Positions 37,058-45,295 are shown, counted from the stretch's first letter. The stretch: DNA of 60,195 nt from Crenothrix sp. D3 (GCA_002134785.1 MBQZ01000016.1:1-60195), one strand, 5' to 3'. Notes: generated by a model not told the origin, from the letters alone. Made by a program: numbers and translations.

Positions 37058-37975
37058 TTATTTTTTTGTTAGCGAAGCAATCAAGTTTTTAACGAATGGT
37101 AAACCCTGCGTCAGCCATTGGTCTTTTACAAATAAGGCAGCGGGTTTAATCGAACGCGCTACCGTTTTTACCACAGCCCATATTCTGTCAGCGATAGAGG
37201 CATCCGTGCTGTCACGGCGTTGTAAATACCCTGCACCAAAACCATCAATAAACACAGGTTTAAATAGCCACATTTCTAAAATAGACGTGACCAGCATAAA
37301 GGCAAACGAAATACCCATGCCCATACCTGCGAAAATCACCAACCACGCAAACATCGGGTGAATTTTTGTTAGCCACCACGACAAAATGTCGGTGATAAGA
37401 AACGCATAAGGCATACCGATAGCAATACATTTATATTGGGTACTGGTGGTTTCAGCAAAGCTAAAAATGAGTCCAACAAACATAAAAATAAAGCTGATAC
37501 CAAATAAATGAATGTGCGATACACGGGTCAGCGAGGAAAAGGTTGCACCTTCATCTTGCGTTGTGTACGATTTTAGGGCATCAAATTTAGTAAAATCAGG
37601 CAGACTGCCTGAGTCTTTGTTGTGACACATTACGCAACGTTGTTCAATGATTTTATCAATGCCATCGTCTTTATAATCGTTAGCGTCCGCACCATCTCTA
37701 GTCCATTTCATAATAGCAAAACGCTCTTGTTCAGACGCGTTCTCTTTCATTGAGCCATTCAGTTTGACTTCTAATGCGGTGCCTGAGCGGTTGCCGTAAT
37801 AGCTGTAAACAATATCATCCACTGATAAGCCAAATTTACCATCCGCCATACCGTGAGTAAATAATATTTGAATGAGTGCGAAAAGATAGCCTATCGCTAC
37901 TGTACAGAGATACCCTGTAAATAGCACTTTCAGCGGCGCGTCGTGATCTTTTAGGGGGGTATATTTTGTTGTCAT
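37058..37975 (-). CDS. Membrane protein with a single c-type heme site
   Basis: 305 residues. One N-terminal membrane helix (about 17-40), a periplasmic segment (41-165) with one CxxCH heme-attachment site (C114-V-M-C117-H118) and a conserved-looking SVDDIVYSYYGNRSGTALE stretch, then three or four more membrane helices (about 155-245) with His residues in VSHIHLFGISF and KIHPMF, and a basic cytosolic tail. Heme on a multi-helix membrane protein suggests electron transfer or gas sensing; I cannot name a family. It is not cytochrome oxidase or b-type. Upstream neighbours are a non-coding region and a MITE-like element. Confidence 0.72.
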   Translation of the reverse strand: MTTKYTPLKDHDAPLKVLFTGYLCTVAIGYLFALIQILFTHGMADGKFGLSVDDIVYSYYGNRSGTALEVKLNGSMKENASEQERFAIMKWTRDGADANDYKDDGIDKIIEQRCVMCHNKDSGSLPDFTKFDALKSYTTQDEGATFSSLTRVSHIHLFGISFIFMFVGLIFSFAETTSTQYKCIAIGMPYAFLITDILSWWLTKIHPMFAWLVIFAGMGMGISFAFMLVTSILEMWLFKPVFIDGFGAGYLQRRDSTDASIADRIWAVVKTVARSIKPAALFVKDQWLTQGLPFVKNLIASLTKK

Positions 37976-38298
37976 AGTCTTTTTGGTTAAGTAGGTTTTT
38001 GTGAAGCCGAGCTAAACTCGGTGTTTTTATGCCTAGTACATAAAAAACAAGCAAATTTTACGCCATTAGAGGCGACATCAGCTCATTATAACCTGTCCTA
38101 ACAGCGTAATCTCGCTTAAAAACACTTGAGAATAAAACCTGATTGAGGTAACAAGGCAAGTATTTTGAGCCGATGACAGAAAAACCAACGCCCTCAATTA
38201 TCCAACACTTTTCAAATATTGAAGCCCTGCGAGTCAACAGACAAAAGAAACACAAGCTACAAGACATATTTTTTATTTTTTGTCTCACGCGCTACTAT

Positions 38299-38431
38299 AG
38301 CTAACCGCTAATAAAATGATTACAAAACCGTTCGTGGTGAGCTTGTCGAACCACGCTCACACCATTCGACAAGCTCATGACAGGCTTCGACAGGCTCAGT
38401 GCGAACGTTATCATTTTATTGTGCGTTAGCT
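38299..38431. repeat. MITE-like element, copy 2
   Basis: 133 bases with terminal inverted repeats of about 22 bases: AGCTAAC (four bases) AATAAAATGAT on the left, its inverse on the right ending GTTAGCT. Core has the inverted pair GTTCGTGGTGAGCTTGTCGAA and TTCGACAAGCTCA plus a GGCTTCGACAGGCTCAGTGCGAAC variant. No coding capacity. Related to copy 1 at 34013-34128. No clear target duplication visible. Confidence 0.72.
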
Positions 38432-38603
38432 CTACACGCGATTACCTTTTTTATATTGAAAATACAAGGTCTTTATTCAAAGCGTCATACTACCTATTAA
38501 AATTAAAGTAAAATCTTGACTACGTCATTAACGGTGGTTTTGAAAAGCTGGATTGGCAAACTATGTCATGTGAGCAAGAATTAAATTTACCAAGTGATTT
38601 ACT

Positions 38604-38633
38604 TTGACAAACCAAGACAACTGGTCGTATTAT
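38604..38633 (+). promoter_or_regulatory. tetR promoter with overlapping operator
   Basis: TTGACA (38604-38609), 18-base spacer, TATTAT (38628-38633). The ATG is at 38640, six bases after the -10, so the mRNA is likely leaderless. The operator-like sequence AAGACAACTGGTCGTATTAT at 38614-38633 fills the spacer and -10, matching a second copy upstream of the DUF4242 gene. Confidence 0.7.
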
Positions 38634-38639
38634 TAAGCC

Positions 38640-39236
38640 ATGAATAGAACAACACAAAAAGAAATTAACCGCGAAAATTTATTAAACCAAGGGGTGGCGT
38701 TGTTGATGCAACAAGGCTATCACGGCACGGGTTTACAAGAGATTTTGGACGCGGTGCAGATACCAAAAGGCTCTTTCTACAATTATTTTGGTAGTAAGGA
38801 GAATTTTGGCGCAGAAGTTATTCGGCATTACATCACGCCTTATATTCAACAAATAACCCGCTATTTAGAGCAGTCAGACATTGACGCGCTCAGTGCGTTG
38901 CAACGTTATTTTAATGAATCCATTGCAGAGTTAGAGCGCACCAATTTTAAAGGCGGCTGTTTATTGGGTAATTTAATCGGTGAAATTGGTGACAGTAGCG
39001 AGGTTTGCCGTGTCGCTTTGCAAACCACATTAAATAGTTATCGGGATGCGTTGCAATTGGGTATCAGTTTAGCCCAACAACAAGGCACGATACGCACTGA
39101 TAAATCCGCGCGTGAACTAGCAGATTTATTGGTCAACACTTGGCAAGGTGCGTTATTGCGCATGAAAGTGGAGCAGTCCACCGCTCCGCTCAAACAATGC
39201 TGCCAAGCCTTATTGGGGGATTTTTTTAAAGCGTGA
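38640..39236 (+). CDS. TetR/AcrR family transcriptional regulator
   Basis: 198 residues. N-terminal helix-turn-helix about 8-55: INRENLLNQGVALLMQQGYHGTGLQEILDAVQIPKGSFYNYFGSKENF, the standard TetR pattern (G-F/Y-x-x-T-x-x-x-I...GxxYxYFxSKExL). C-terminal domain with FKGGCLLGNLIGEIGD and CRVALQ is like the TetR_C subgroup (AcuR/NemR-like) with cysteines that may sense electrophiles. Likely represses itself and the DUF4242 gene, since both have the same operator-like sequence. No ribosome site; probable leaderless translation. Confidence 0.92.
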   Translation: MNRTTQKEINRENLLNQGVALLMQQGYHGTGLQEILDAVQIPKGSFYNYFGSKENFGAEVIRHYITPYIQQITRYLEQSDIDALSALQRYFNESIAELERTNFKGGCLLGNLIGEIGDSSEVCRVALQTTLNSYRDALQLGISLAQQQGTIRTDKSARELADLLVNTWQGALLRMKVEQSTAPLKQCCQALLGDFFKA

Positions 39237-39255
39237 TTTTTTATTGTGCTTTAAC

Positions 39256-39275
39256 AAGACGACTCGTCATATTAA
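39256..39275 (+). promoter_or_regulatory. Second TetR operator-like site
   Basis: AAGACGACTCGTCATATTAA, differing at few positions from AAGACAACTGGTCGTATTAT upstream of tetR. The GACGA-C-TCGTC core is palindromic. Lies just before the DUF4242 gene with a TATTAA -10 candidate at 39270-39275. Confidence 0.65.
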
Positions 39276-39292
39276 TCAACACAGGAGGCATT

Positions 39293-39565
39293 ATGCCAAA
39301 ATATATTATCGAACGTGACATCCCTAACGCAGGCGCGTTAACTACTCAAGACTTACAAGGCATTTCGCAAAAATCGTGCAGCGTTCTCAGTAACATGGGA
39401 ACCAAAATCCAGTGGCTAGAAAGCTATGTGACGGATGATAAGGTGTATTGCGTGTACATTGCACCCGATGAAGCGACGATTAAAGCCCACGCTGAACAAG
39501 GTGGTTTTCCCGCTAATCGCATCTCGCAAATCAGAACCATGATTGATCCGACCAGCGCGGAATAA
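39293..39565 (+). CDS. DUF4242 domain-containing protein
   Basis: 90 residues. MPKYIIERDIPNAGALTTQDLQGISQKSCSVLSNMGTKIQWLESYVTDDKVYCVYIAPDEATIKAHAEQGGFPANRISQIRTMIDP is the DUF4242 layout (ERxxPxAG, WxxSYVxxDKxYCxYxAPxExxxxxHAxxxGFPAxxIxEV). AGGAGG at 39283-39288 five bases before the ATG at 39293. A longer frame from 39233 is rejected for lack of ribosome site. Small ferredoxin-fold-like family, sometimes annotated as nickel-binding. Likely repressed by the adjacent TetR. Confidence 0.85.
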   Translation: MPKYIIERDIPNAGALTTQDLQGISQKSCSVLSNMGTKIQWLESYVTDDKVYCVYIAPDEATIKAHAEQGGFPANRISQIRTMIDPTSAE

Positions 39566-39582
39566 TCTGCGTCATATTGTAA

Positions 39583-39675
39583 GTTGGGTTAGCTGTGAGT
39601 TTGTCGAACAGCGTAACCTAACATTTACCCTTGATGTGTTTGTTGGGTTACGGCTATCGCCTAACCCAACCTACG
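39583..39675. repeat. Dispersed palindromic repeat
   Basis: Two adjacent hairpins: GTTGGGTTAGCTGT...ACAGCGTAACCTAAC (about 39583-39622) and TTGGGTTACGGC TATC GCCTAACCCAA (39643-39669). The GGGTTA...TAACCC / CCTACG motif is a common REP-like sequence in bacterial genomes. Confidence 0.65.
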
Positions 39676-39708
39676 CCTCTACATTTGTTACTATCTTGAG
39701 GTTTTACC

Positions 39709-40875
39709 ATGAAAACAACCCGATTCATAACCGCCTTGATGTCCCTCTGTGTATTAACACCCATGATAGGACAGGCAGAAATACTAGCGATGGTGAATTA
39801 CGAAAGTAAACCCAACCAAACGCCAAGACGTGAAGGCATTGCCATTATTGATGTTGATCCTGAGTCAAAAAATTTCGGCAAAATCCTCAATGATATTCCG
39901 CTACCGCCTGACCGCGTCACACATCATATTTTTTATAATAAAGATGCCAGTAAAGCCTACGTCACAGCCTTAGGTAACGGTCCACTGCACGTTATTAACA
40001 TGAAGCACTTGCCTTACGCACTTAAACAAATTGACGTGCCAGATTGTCAAGTTGGCGAAGACCTTGCTTTTTCTGACGACAATAAAACATGGTATTTAAC
40101 CTGCATGGGTTCAAGTAACGTTATCGTTGGTAATGCAGAAACTGACACCCAAACCAAAGTTATTGCAGCCAATGGCAAAGACACCTTTATTCGCTACCCA
40201 CACGGCATCGGTTTAAATGAAGACATTGACCGCATGATAGTCACCAGCACCGTGCGCCCCTCTGATTTGGGTGACGCAGGCGAAACCGTCACCGTGATAG
40301 AACCGTCCAGCGGCAAGGTATTATCCACACACAAACTGTCAGACAAGCCATCACCTTCTGGTTCATCACCCGTAGAAGCCGTATTTTTACCGCACGCTAA
40401 ACCTGCTATGGCATACATAAACACCATGTTCGGCGGTGCAATGTGGACAGCAACTTGGAACGAAACCAGCAAAGACTTTAGTTTTCAACAAGTGTTTGAC
40501 TTTAGCAGTATTCAACAAGGCGTACCGCTAGAAATTTATTTCAACGACAAACATGACCGTCTTTATGTCACCACTGCCAACTCTGGCGCGTTAAATATTT
40601 TTGATATTAGTGGCGACCTGAAATCAACGCCCAAACTATTAAAAACTATCCCAACCGCAGGCGGCGCACATCATATTGTTACCTCGCCCGATGAACACTA
40701 TGCCATCGTGCAGAACAGCTTTTTAAACCTACCCGCTATGGATGATGGCTCAATCACCGTCATCGACTTAATCAAACAGGAAAAAATCGCCAGTATCGAC
40801 GTGCTAAAAAATCAAGGCTTCAAGCCTAACTGCATCATTATGTTACCTAAGTGGCATCATGATGATGCACATTAA
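39709..40875 (+). CDS. Secreted beta-propeller protein (YncE-like)
   Basis: 388 residues. Signal peptide MKTTRFITALMSLCVLTPMIGQA before EILAM. The rest is repeating strand-rich blades: SKAYVTALGNGPLHVINMKHLP, DNKTWYLTCMGSSNVIVGNAET, HDRLYVTTANSGALNIFDI, EHYAIVQNSF..GSITVIDL, the YVT(N/A)xxxxxVxVID pattern of YncE/40-residue YVTN repeats, about six or seven blades. The tail WHHDDAH is His/Asp-rich and could bind metal. AGG at 39700 is a weak ribosome site. Periplasmic; function unknown. It is unrelated by strand or spacing to the TetR/DUF4242 pair except proximity. Confidence 0.8.
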   Translation: MKTTRFITALMSLCVLTPMIGQAEILAMVNYESKPNQTPRREGIAIIDVDPESKNFGKILNDIPLPPDRVTHHIFYNKDASKAYVTALGNGPLHVINMKHLPYALKQIDVPDCQVGEDLAFSDDNKTWYLTCMGSSNVIVGNAETDTQTKVIAANGKDTFIRYPHGIGLNEDIDRMIVTSTVRPSDLGDAGETVTVIEPSSGKVLSTHKLSDKPSPSGSSPVEAVFLPHAKPAMAYINTMFGGAMWTATWNETSKDFSFQQVFDFSSIQQGVPLEIYFNDKHDRLYVTTANSGALNIFDISGDLKSTPKLLKTIPTAGGAHHIVTSPDEHYAIVQNSFLNLPAMDDGSITVIDLIKQEKIASIDVLKNQGFKPNCIIMLPKWHHDDAH

Positions 40876-41003
40876 CAGATGATTTTTTGTTGTTGTTTTT
40901 AAACACTTTGTTGTGCATTTGCCCCTGTTACATTGAGAAAACACAGTGTACCTGCTAGAATGAAATCTGTGCGCATTATAATTTTTATTCTTTGGAGAAT
41001 GTT

Positions 41004-42257
41004 ATGTTTAAAAAACAATTACTTACACTTGCTGTGTTAGCAAGTATTGGTGCTATATCGCAGGCTTATGCTGATGATTTAGCACCTGTCATAAATCAGC
41101 AGCCCAATGTATTGCCACCCTTAGAAGAATCAGCGGTGACACCTGCTTACTCATCTGCCGCACCTACTGATACCCGCTGGTATGTCGCGCCTTTTGGTAC
41201 ATTTATCACAACAGGCAGTGGTAAAGCCGATAATGGCTGGGGTGGTGGACTTGCTGTTGGTAAAATGCTGGATAAGCATTTTAATGTTGAAGTAAAAGGT
41301 TTTTATAACACGACTGATTACACTGGACGTGCTTATGACAATACTCGTGGGCTAGATCTTGTAGGAAGTCGTACCAATGGTGATTGGAATTTAGCAGGTG
41401 CTACTATCGATTTACAATACTTCTTTATGCGTGATAAGTTTTCACCTTATACCGTTTTTGCTTTGGGTGGCATGGATACTGACATTACATCGACTCACAC
41501 AAGAATAAATGGTGTCGTTGAGAATCGTAGCCGTAATGCCCCAACCCTCATTGCTGAAGCGGGCTTGGGTTTTACCTATGAACTACTTGACAATCTGTTA
41601 GTGCGTAGTGATGTTCGTTATCGCTTTGGTGATACCTTTAGTACCAATGATCGCGTCAATAACCTCGCTGGTTACAACAATAACATTGATACCACTAGAG
41701 TAACCAACGACATGACTGTCAATCTTGGTGTCGTTATTCCTTTTGGTGCTAAACCAAAAGCACCTGAATATGTAGCACCTGCCCCTGTAGTCGTTCCAGC
41801 ACCTGTTGTTGCTGATTGCTCTACAACAGACGCTGATGCTGATGGTGTTAACGACTGTAATGACAAATGCCCTAATACCTTAAGCGGTGTTCATGTCAAC
41901 GAATATGGTTGCTGGGTTGTTGATGTCAAATTTGATAACGACAAGAGCGACTTAAGACACTCAGACGTGCGTAACCCTAAAGTAGCCCATGAATTGGAAG
42001 AAGTAGCAACTGCTATCGTCAACCATCCTGAAGTGATTATCGAAGTACAAGGTCATACTAGCCACACAGGATTAGAAAAACGTAACATTGTGTTAGGTAA
42101 AGAACGTGCAGCAACCATTAAAAAATACTTGTCAGATAGACACCCAGAAATTGCTAACAGACTGAATGCTCAAGGCTACAGCTGGGATCGTCCTATGGAA
42201 GGCACTGATCCTGCTTCTCCAGTAAACCGTAGAGTACAATTAGAAATTAGACAATAA
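41004..42257 (+). CDS. ompA: OmpA family outer-membrane protein
   Basis: 417 residues from the ATG at 41004 (TTGGAGA upstream). Signal peptide ends near AQA/YADD. N-terminal eight-stranded barrel (about 50-250, TRWYVAPFGTFITTG...), Pro/Val/Ala linker (PAPVVVPAPVV), a Cys-bracketed calcium-type TSP3 repeat (CSTTDADADGVNDCNDKCPN), and C-terminal OmpA peptidoglycan-binding domain: VKFDNDKSDLR, EVIIEVQGHTSHTG, LGKERAATIKKYL, RLNAQGYSWDRP, NRRVQLEI. Links outer membrane to peptidoglycan. A perfect terminator follows. Promoter -10 candidate TATAAT at 40977. Confidence 0.92.
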   Translation: MFKKQLLTLAVLASIGAISQAYADDLAPVINQQPNVLPPLEESAVTPAYSSAAPTDTRWYVAPFGTFITTGSGKADNGWGGGLAVGKMLDKHFNVEVKGFYNTTDYTGRAYDNTRGLDLVGSRTNGDWNLAGATIDLQYFFMRDKFSPYTVFALGGMDTDITSTHTRINGVVENRSRNAPTLIAEAGLGFTYELLDNLLVRSDVRYRFGDTFSTNDRVNNLAGYNNNIDTTRVTNDMTVNLGVVIPFGAKPKAPEYVAPAPVVVPAPVVADCSTTDADADGVNDCNDKCPNTLSGVHVNEYGCWVVDVKFDNDKSDLRHSDVRNPKVAHELEEVATAIVNHPEVIIEVQGHTSHTGLEKRNIVLGKERAATIKKYLSDRHPEIANRLNAQGYSWDRPMEGTDPASPVNRRVQLEIRQ

Positions 42258-42282
42258 ACGTCTAGGCTTTTCGGTAGTACAT

Positions 42283-42316
42283 AACATAGCCCACTAACGT
42301 GGGCTATGTTTTTTAT
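42283..42316 (+). terminator. Intrinsic terminator after ompA
   Basis: AACATAGCCCAC (42283-42294), TAAC loop, GTGGGCTATGTT (42299-42310) then TTTTAT. Perfect 12-base stem with T-tract. Confidence 0.93.
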
Positions 42317-42367
42317 ATCAACCCCTCATTACCCGCTAAGAGCTTTTGAAAATTGCTTTCATAGCGA

Positions 42368-42862
42368 CTACAACTCTGCACCACAACAGCGTTTAAACTT
42401 CTTGCCACTGCCACACGCACAGGGTGCATTCTTTCCTAGATTAACCTGACCGCCGACTTTCCCAATCGACTTAATCGTGCCATCCAAATAAAACCACCGT
42501 CCATCATGTTTGGTAAAACGGCTGATTTCATTCATCGAATACTCCTCACCCTCTTGGCTATAAAACGCCTTAAACGTCACCAAGCCCTTATTATCTTTCG
42601 CACCGCCTTTTTTAGTTTCGGTAATTTCCAAACGCAACCATTCAATATTCTCTCTGGAAAAATCAATACTTTCAGGACGTTTAGTCACATCCCAAGTAGC
42701 TTGCAAATACGCGCCATCGCGTAACGCATAAGCCGTATAACGCGAACGCATCAACGCTTCCGCCGTCACGGGGATTTTTTCACCAGTGTGAAAAGGTTGG
42801 CAGCAATCGCTGTAAGCAAGGGTTGAGCCACAAAGGCAGGGGGTTGTTGTGTTAAGTTCCAT
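42368..42862 (-). CDS. ychJ: YchJ family metal-binding protein (two SEC-C motifs)
   Basis: 164 residues. N-terminal SEC-C motif PCLCGSTLAYSDCCQPFHTG, NTF2-like core RSRYTAYALRDGAYLQATWDVTKRP, and C-terminal SEC-C PCACGSGKKFKRCCG: Zn-binding Cys pairs at both ends, as in YchJ (UPF0225). The family is conserved but its function is unknown. Alone on the minus strand, with the PIN-domain gene beginning 24 bases away upstream. Confidence 0.9.
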   Translation of the reverse strand: MELNTTTPCLCGSTLAYSDCCQPFHTGEKIPVTAEALMRSRYTAYALRDGAYLQATWDVTKRPESIDFSRENIEWLRLEITETKKGGAKDNKGLVTFKAFYSQEGEEYSMNEISRFTKHDGRWFYLDGTIKSIGKVGGQVNLGKNAPCACGSGKKFKRCCGAEL

Positions 42863-42886
42863 AGATTATGAATAGTATTGTGTTAG

Positions 42887-43408
42887 TTATATTTTCCGAG
42901 AACCTATAAATGGGTCTGGCTCAGCATCAGGTTCATAAGGTTTTAATGGTTCGTCTGTTGTCCAAATATGAACGAGTTTATTTTTATCATTATTTTTTAA
43001 ACTTTTGGCTTCTAATAGAACGGCTGAATCAGTAAAGCCTAAGCCTTGCTGTACAAATTCCTCTGCAAATCTTTGTACAAATGCGTCCAAGTTATTACTT
43101 AATTCACTGGCTACCGCAAAAACTTCACAGGGTATTATATTGAGATGGGTTATTTCTGGATTAATACCACGCTTAACAGTTTCAGAAAATTTATTCGCTA
43201 ATTGGATACGTTCATAACCATTATCAATATGAGCGATATGATTAGCTAATTCAAATAATACAGGGATAGGAATATATAACTTATTACCTTGATTTTGTGC
43301 TATTTTAAATCTACGTTTAATTTCATCTGCGTCTGCTTCGTTAAAACGTTTTGGTATTCTAAATAATTCCAGTAAATAACCTGTATCAACGATAATATAA
43401 GTAATCAT
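42887..43408 (-). CDS. PIN-domain-like protein, partner of an AAA ATPase
   Basis: 173 residues from the ATG at 43408. Acidic residues fit a PIN nuclease: D8 in IIVDTGYLLELF, E53 in LFELANHI, D127 in LGFTDSAVLLEA, D152 in WTTDEPL. PIN domains are Mg-dependent RNases, the toxin in VapBC systems and in some defence systems. The ATG shares one base with the ATPase stop (TAATG), so they are translated together. There is no small antitoxin beside it. A frame starting at 43426 (six residues earlier) is less likely. Likely a two-gene module with the ATPase. Confidence 0.75.
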   Translation of the reverse strand: MITYIIVDTGYLLELFRIPKRFNEADADEIKRRFKIAQNQGNKLYIPIPVLFELANHIAHIDNGYERIQLANKFSETVKRGINPEITHLNIIPCEVFAVASELSNNLDAFVQRFAEEFVQQGLGFTDSAVLLEAKSLKNNDKNKLVHIWTTDEPLKPYEPDAEPDPFIGSRKI

Positions 43409-44739
43409 TAGAATAAATCCAACCATTCTTGCGCTTTACGTTGTTGTTCGGCTTCAAAATTAGGCATTAAATAACTTTCTAATACATTGCGAGTCACTAA
43501 ATCGCCTAATGAACCTTTTTGTAATAATACATCTGAATAGGGAATATCGGGTAATGCGGTTAATTTATCGGCTTTTTCAATTGGGTCATAATGACAAACC
43601 ACCACGCAATCTAATTGTTCAGGTGTTAAACCATTTAATGTTGCTGGATTATGGGTAGTCACTAATACATTCAAATTACGTCGATGGCTGCATTCCCATA
43701 TTGTATCAACTAATAATTTAACCCGCGATGGATGTACGCCATTATCTAATTCTTCAATTACCATTCTCGAATGTTCGGGTATGGTTTCTAATGCCGTTAA
43801 AATAGCTAAAGCGCGTAACGTACCATCAGATAATAACCGTGCATCAATAATTACCCCATCTTCACATTTTAATGCTAATAAAACGTCATCGGCTACAGTA
43901 GTAATAAATTCAAAACCAATAAACGGTTCTTCGGGTAATTGTTTTAATTTATTCAATAAGTTAGGTAATAATCGTTGTGATTCTTCCTTGTTTTCATCGT
44001 TTATTTTAATACCATATAAGACGGCTGAAAGGTTTGAACCGTCTTTGTTTAATTGACTTGCGCCTATTCTTTCATATTGGCGCATGAGATGCGGATGAAT
44101 ATCGAAGACAAAAGCAGACATTAAGTGTTCTTTAATAAATTCATTAGCTGCTGTTGCCGTACACATAAAGTCCTTATTAACTTCTTCTTTATAAGATTCT
44201 GTAACTATTTTGGAATAATAACGTGATAAAACAGAACAATCAGAGGCTAATTGCCAAGTAGGATCTTTGTGATTTAATGAAAAATCAACATGACTAACTG
44301 TTAAAATATCAGAATATTTATCTCTGTAAGCATTAAATATTTCTGCTTGTGAACTATTTTTTTCATTTATGCTGACTATTAATTTTTCGTTAAGAATTTT
44401 TGGTTGTTGCAAAAAGTCTATACTTATTTGATAGGTACAAGATATTTTATATTCTTCATCACTATTAATACTAAAACCTAATTCAAAGGAGGGTTGCTGG
44501 TTATTTTCTTTTCTCATGCAACCTTGTAATCCTCCACGAATTTCAAAAGTACCTCCGCTACCACGTCCTATGTCGCTAATCTCATACAAGGGTCGTCCAT
44601 TTGCTAATTGCGACAATAATTCTACGCCTTCAATAACATTTGTTTTGCCAGAACCATTACGCCCAATTAATAAGGTCATAGGACGCAATAAGTTAATTTG
44701 AGCGTTTTTGAAACCTTTAAAATCGTAAAAATAGTGCAT
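43408..44739 (-). CDS. AAA15/ABC-type ATPase (OLD/RecF-like) of a PIN module
   Basis: 443 residues. Walker A G26RNGSGKT33 at the start (LLIGRNGSGKTNVIEGVELLSQL), ABC signature LSDGTLRALAILTALE, Walker B RMVIEELDNGVHPSRV, and switch VLVTTHNPATL, as in SMC/RecF-like AAA_15/AAA_21 proteins. Between is a long insert (about 75-250) with no recognisable nuclease or TOPRIM domain, so it is not a full-length OLD nuclease. Such ATPases are common in phage-defence systems with a fused or adjacent effector. No clear ribosome site precedes its ATG; upstream 67 bases away is the CPCC gene on the same strand. Confidence 0.82.
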   Translation of the reverse strand: MHYFYDFKGFKNAQINLLRPMTLLIGRNGSGKTNVIEGVELLSQLANGRPLYEISDIGRGSGGTFEIRGGLQGCMRKENNQQPSFELGFSINSDEEYKISCTYQISIDFLQQPKILNEKLIVSINEKNSSQAEIFNAYRDKYSDILTVSHVDFSLNHKDPTWQLASDCSVLSRYYSKIVTESYKEEVNKDFMCTATAANEFIKEHLMSAFVFDIHPHLMRQYERIGASQLNKDGSNLSAVLYGIKINDENKEESQRLLPNLLNKLKQLPEEPFIGFEFITTVADDVLLALKCEDGVIIDARLLSDGTLRALAILTALETIPEHSRMVIEELDNGVHPSRVKLLVDTIWECSHRRNLNVLVTTHNPATLNGLTPEQLDCVVVCHYDPIEKADKLTALPDIPYSDVLLQKGSLGDLVTRNVLESYLMPNFEAEQQRKAQEWLDLF

Positions 44740-44806
44740 GATAATATCGTCTTAGAATTAAAGTGCTGTTAGGTGTTACATTACCCCACATTCCGTAAAA
44801 CCTTGC

Positions 44807-45232
44807 TTACGGGTTGGTGTTCTTGCGTCCACACTCCTGAATGAAACGTGTCGTTTCATCATCGAGTATTTGCTCAAGTCTTTGAATTTCGGCTTCAAGA
44901 ATTTCATTCGGTTCTTTAGTTGTGCGGAACTGGTCAAATGCTATCATGAGCAAGCCTTTCGTCTGGTACTCAAGTTCACTGTCAGGATGATTTTTTTGCT
45001 TATATGATTCAGGTCTAGCCATTGTTCGGTACAGCTTGTAGTTAGCTCTTGCTTCGGTTAACGAGTAATCAGAATTTGGTCCGTCGCATATTTCATCGGC
45101 AAATGGATCATCGTGTCCACTGTCTTCCCAGTCACACAGTTCACAGATTTGGTATTCGTTACGTTGAGTAAGTGTCGGGTAGTGGCAACACGGGCAGTTT
45201 TCTCTTGATTCTAAAATTGAGGAATAACTCAT
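44807..45232 (-). CDS. CPCC-family cysteine-rich protein
   Basis: 141 residues from the ATG at 45232 with AGGAATT upstream. N-terminal CPCCHYPTLTQRNEYQICELCDWEDSGHDDP...GPNSDYSLTEARANY is the CPCC domain (C-P-C-C, then C-x2-C-x-W-E-D), a small zinc-binding-like module seen in many bacteria and near polymorphic toxins. The C-terminal half is acidic and helical. Flanked by an 11-base direct repeat (see finding). Its relation to the AAA-PIN pair is unclear. Confidence 0.78.
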   Translation of the reverse strand: MSYSSILESRENCPCCHYPTLTQRNEYQICELCDWEDSGHDDPFADEICDGPNSDYSLTEARANYKLYRTMARPESYKQKNHPDSELEYQTKGLLMIAFDQFRTTKEPNEILEAEIQRLEQILDDETTRFIQECGRKNTNP

Positions 45233-45259
45233 TTTTAATTCCTGTAAGTTAGTCAAGCA

Positions 45260-45282
45260 GGGTGAGCAACATTGCCCACCCC
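45260..45282. repeat. Palindromic repeat
   Basis: GGGTGAGCAACATTGCCCACCCC, a palindrome of the kind (GGTGGGCAATGTTGCCCACC) commonly dispersed in bacterial genomes. Lies between the CPCC gene start and the convergent-strand oxidoreductase end. Confidence 0.5.
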
Positions 45283-45295
45283 ACATTCAAACGAC

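Larger units (their letters stand above)
37976..38639. other. Intergenic region with MITE-like element
   Basis: No supported gene. Contains the heme protein's promoter side, a MITE-like element (38299-38431) and the tetR promoter/operator. A short stretch at about 38520-38608 reads in frame as NLDYVINGGFEKLDWQTMSC... and may be a fragment of a decayed gene. Confidence 0.5.

Noticed and set aside
38058-38288. 76-codon minus-strand frame in the gap before the heme protein
   Set aside because: No ribosome site, no plausible composition.
44740-44806. Integron attC site next to the CPCC gene (ACCTAAC box)
   Set aside because: A single 7-base match with no partner GTTRRRY site at the right distance and no integrase.
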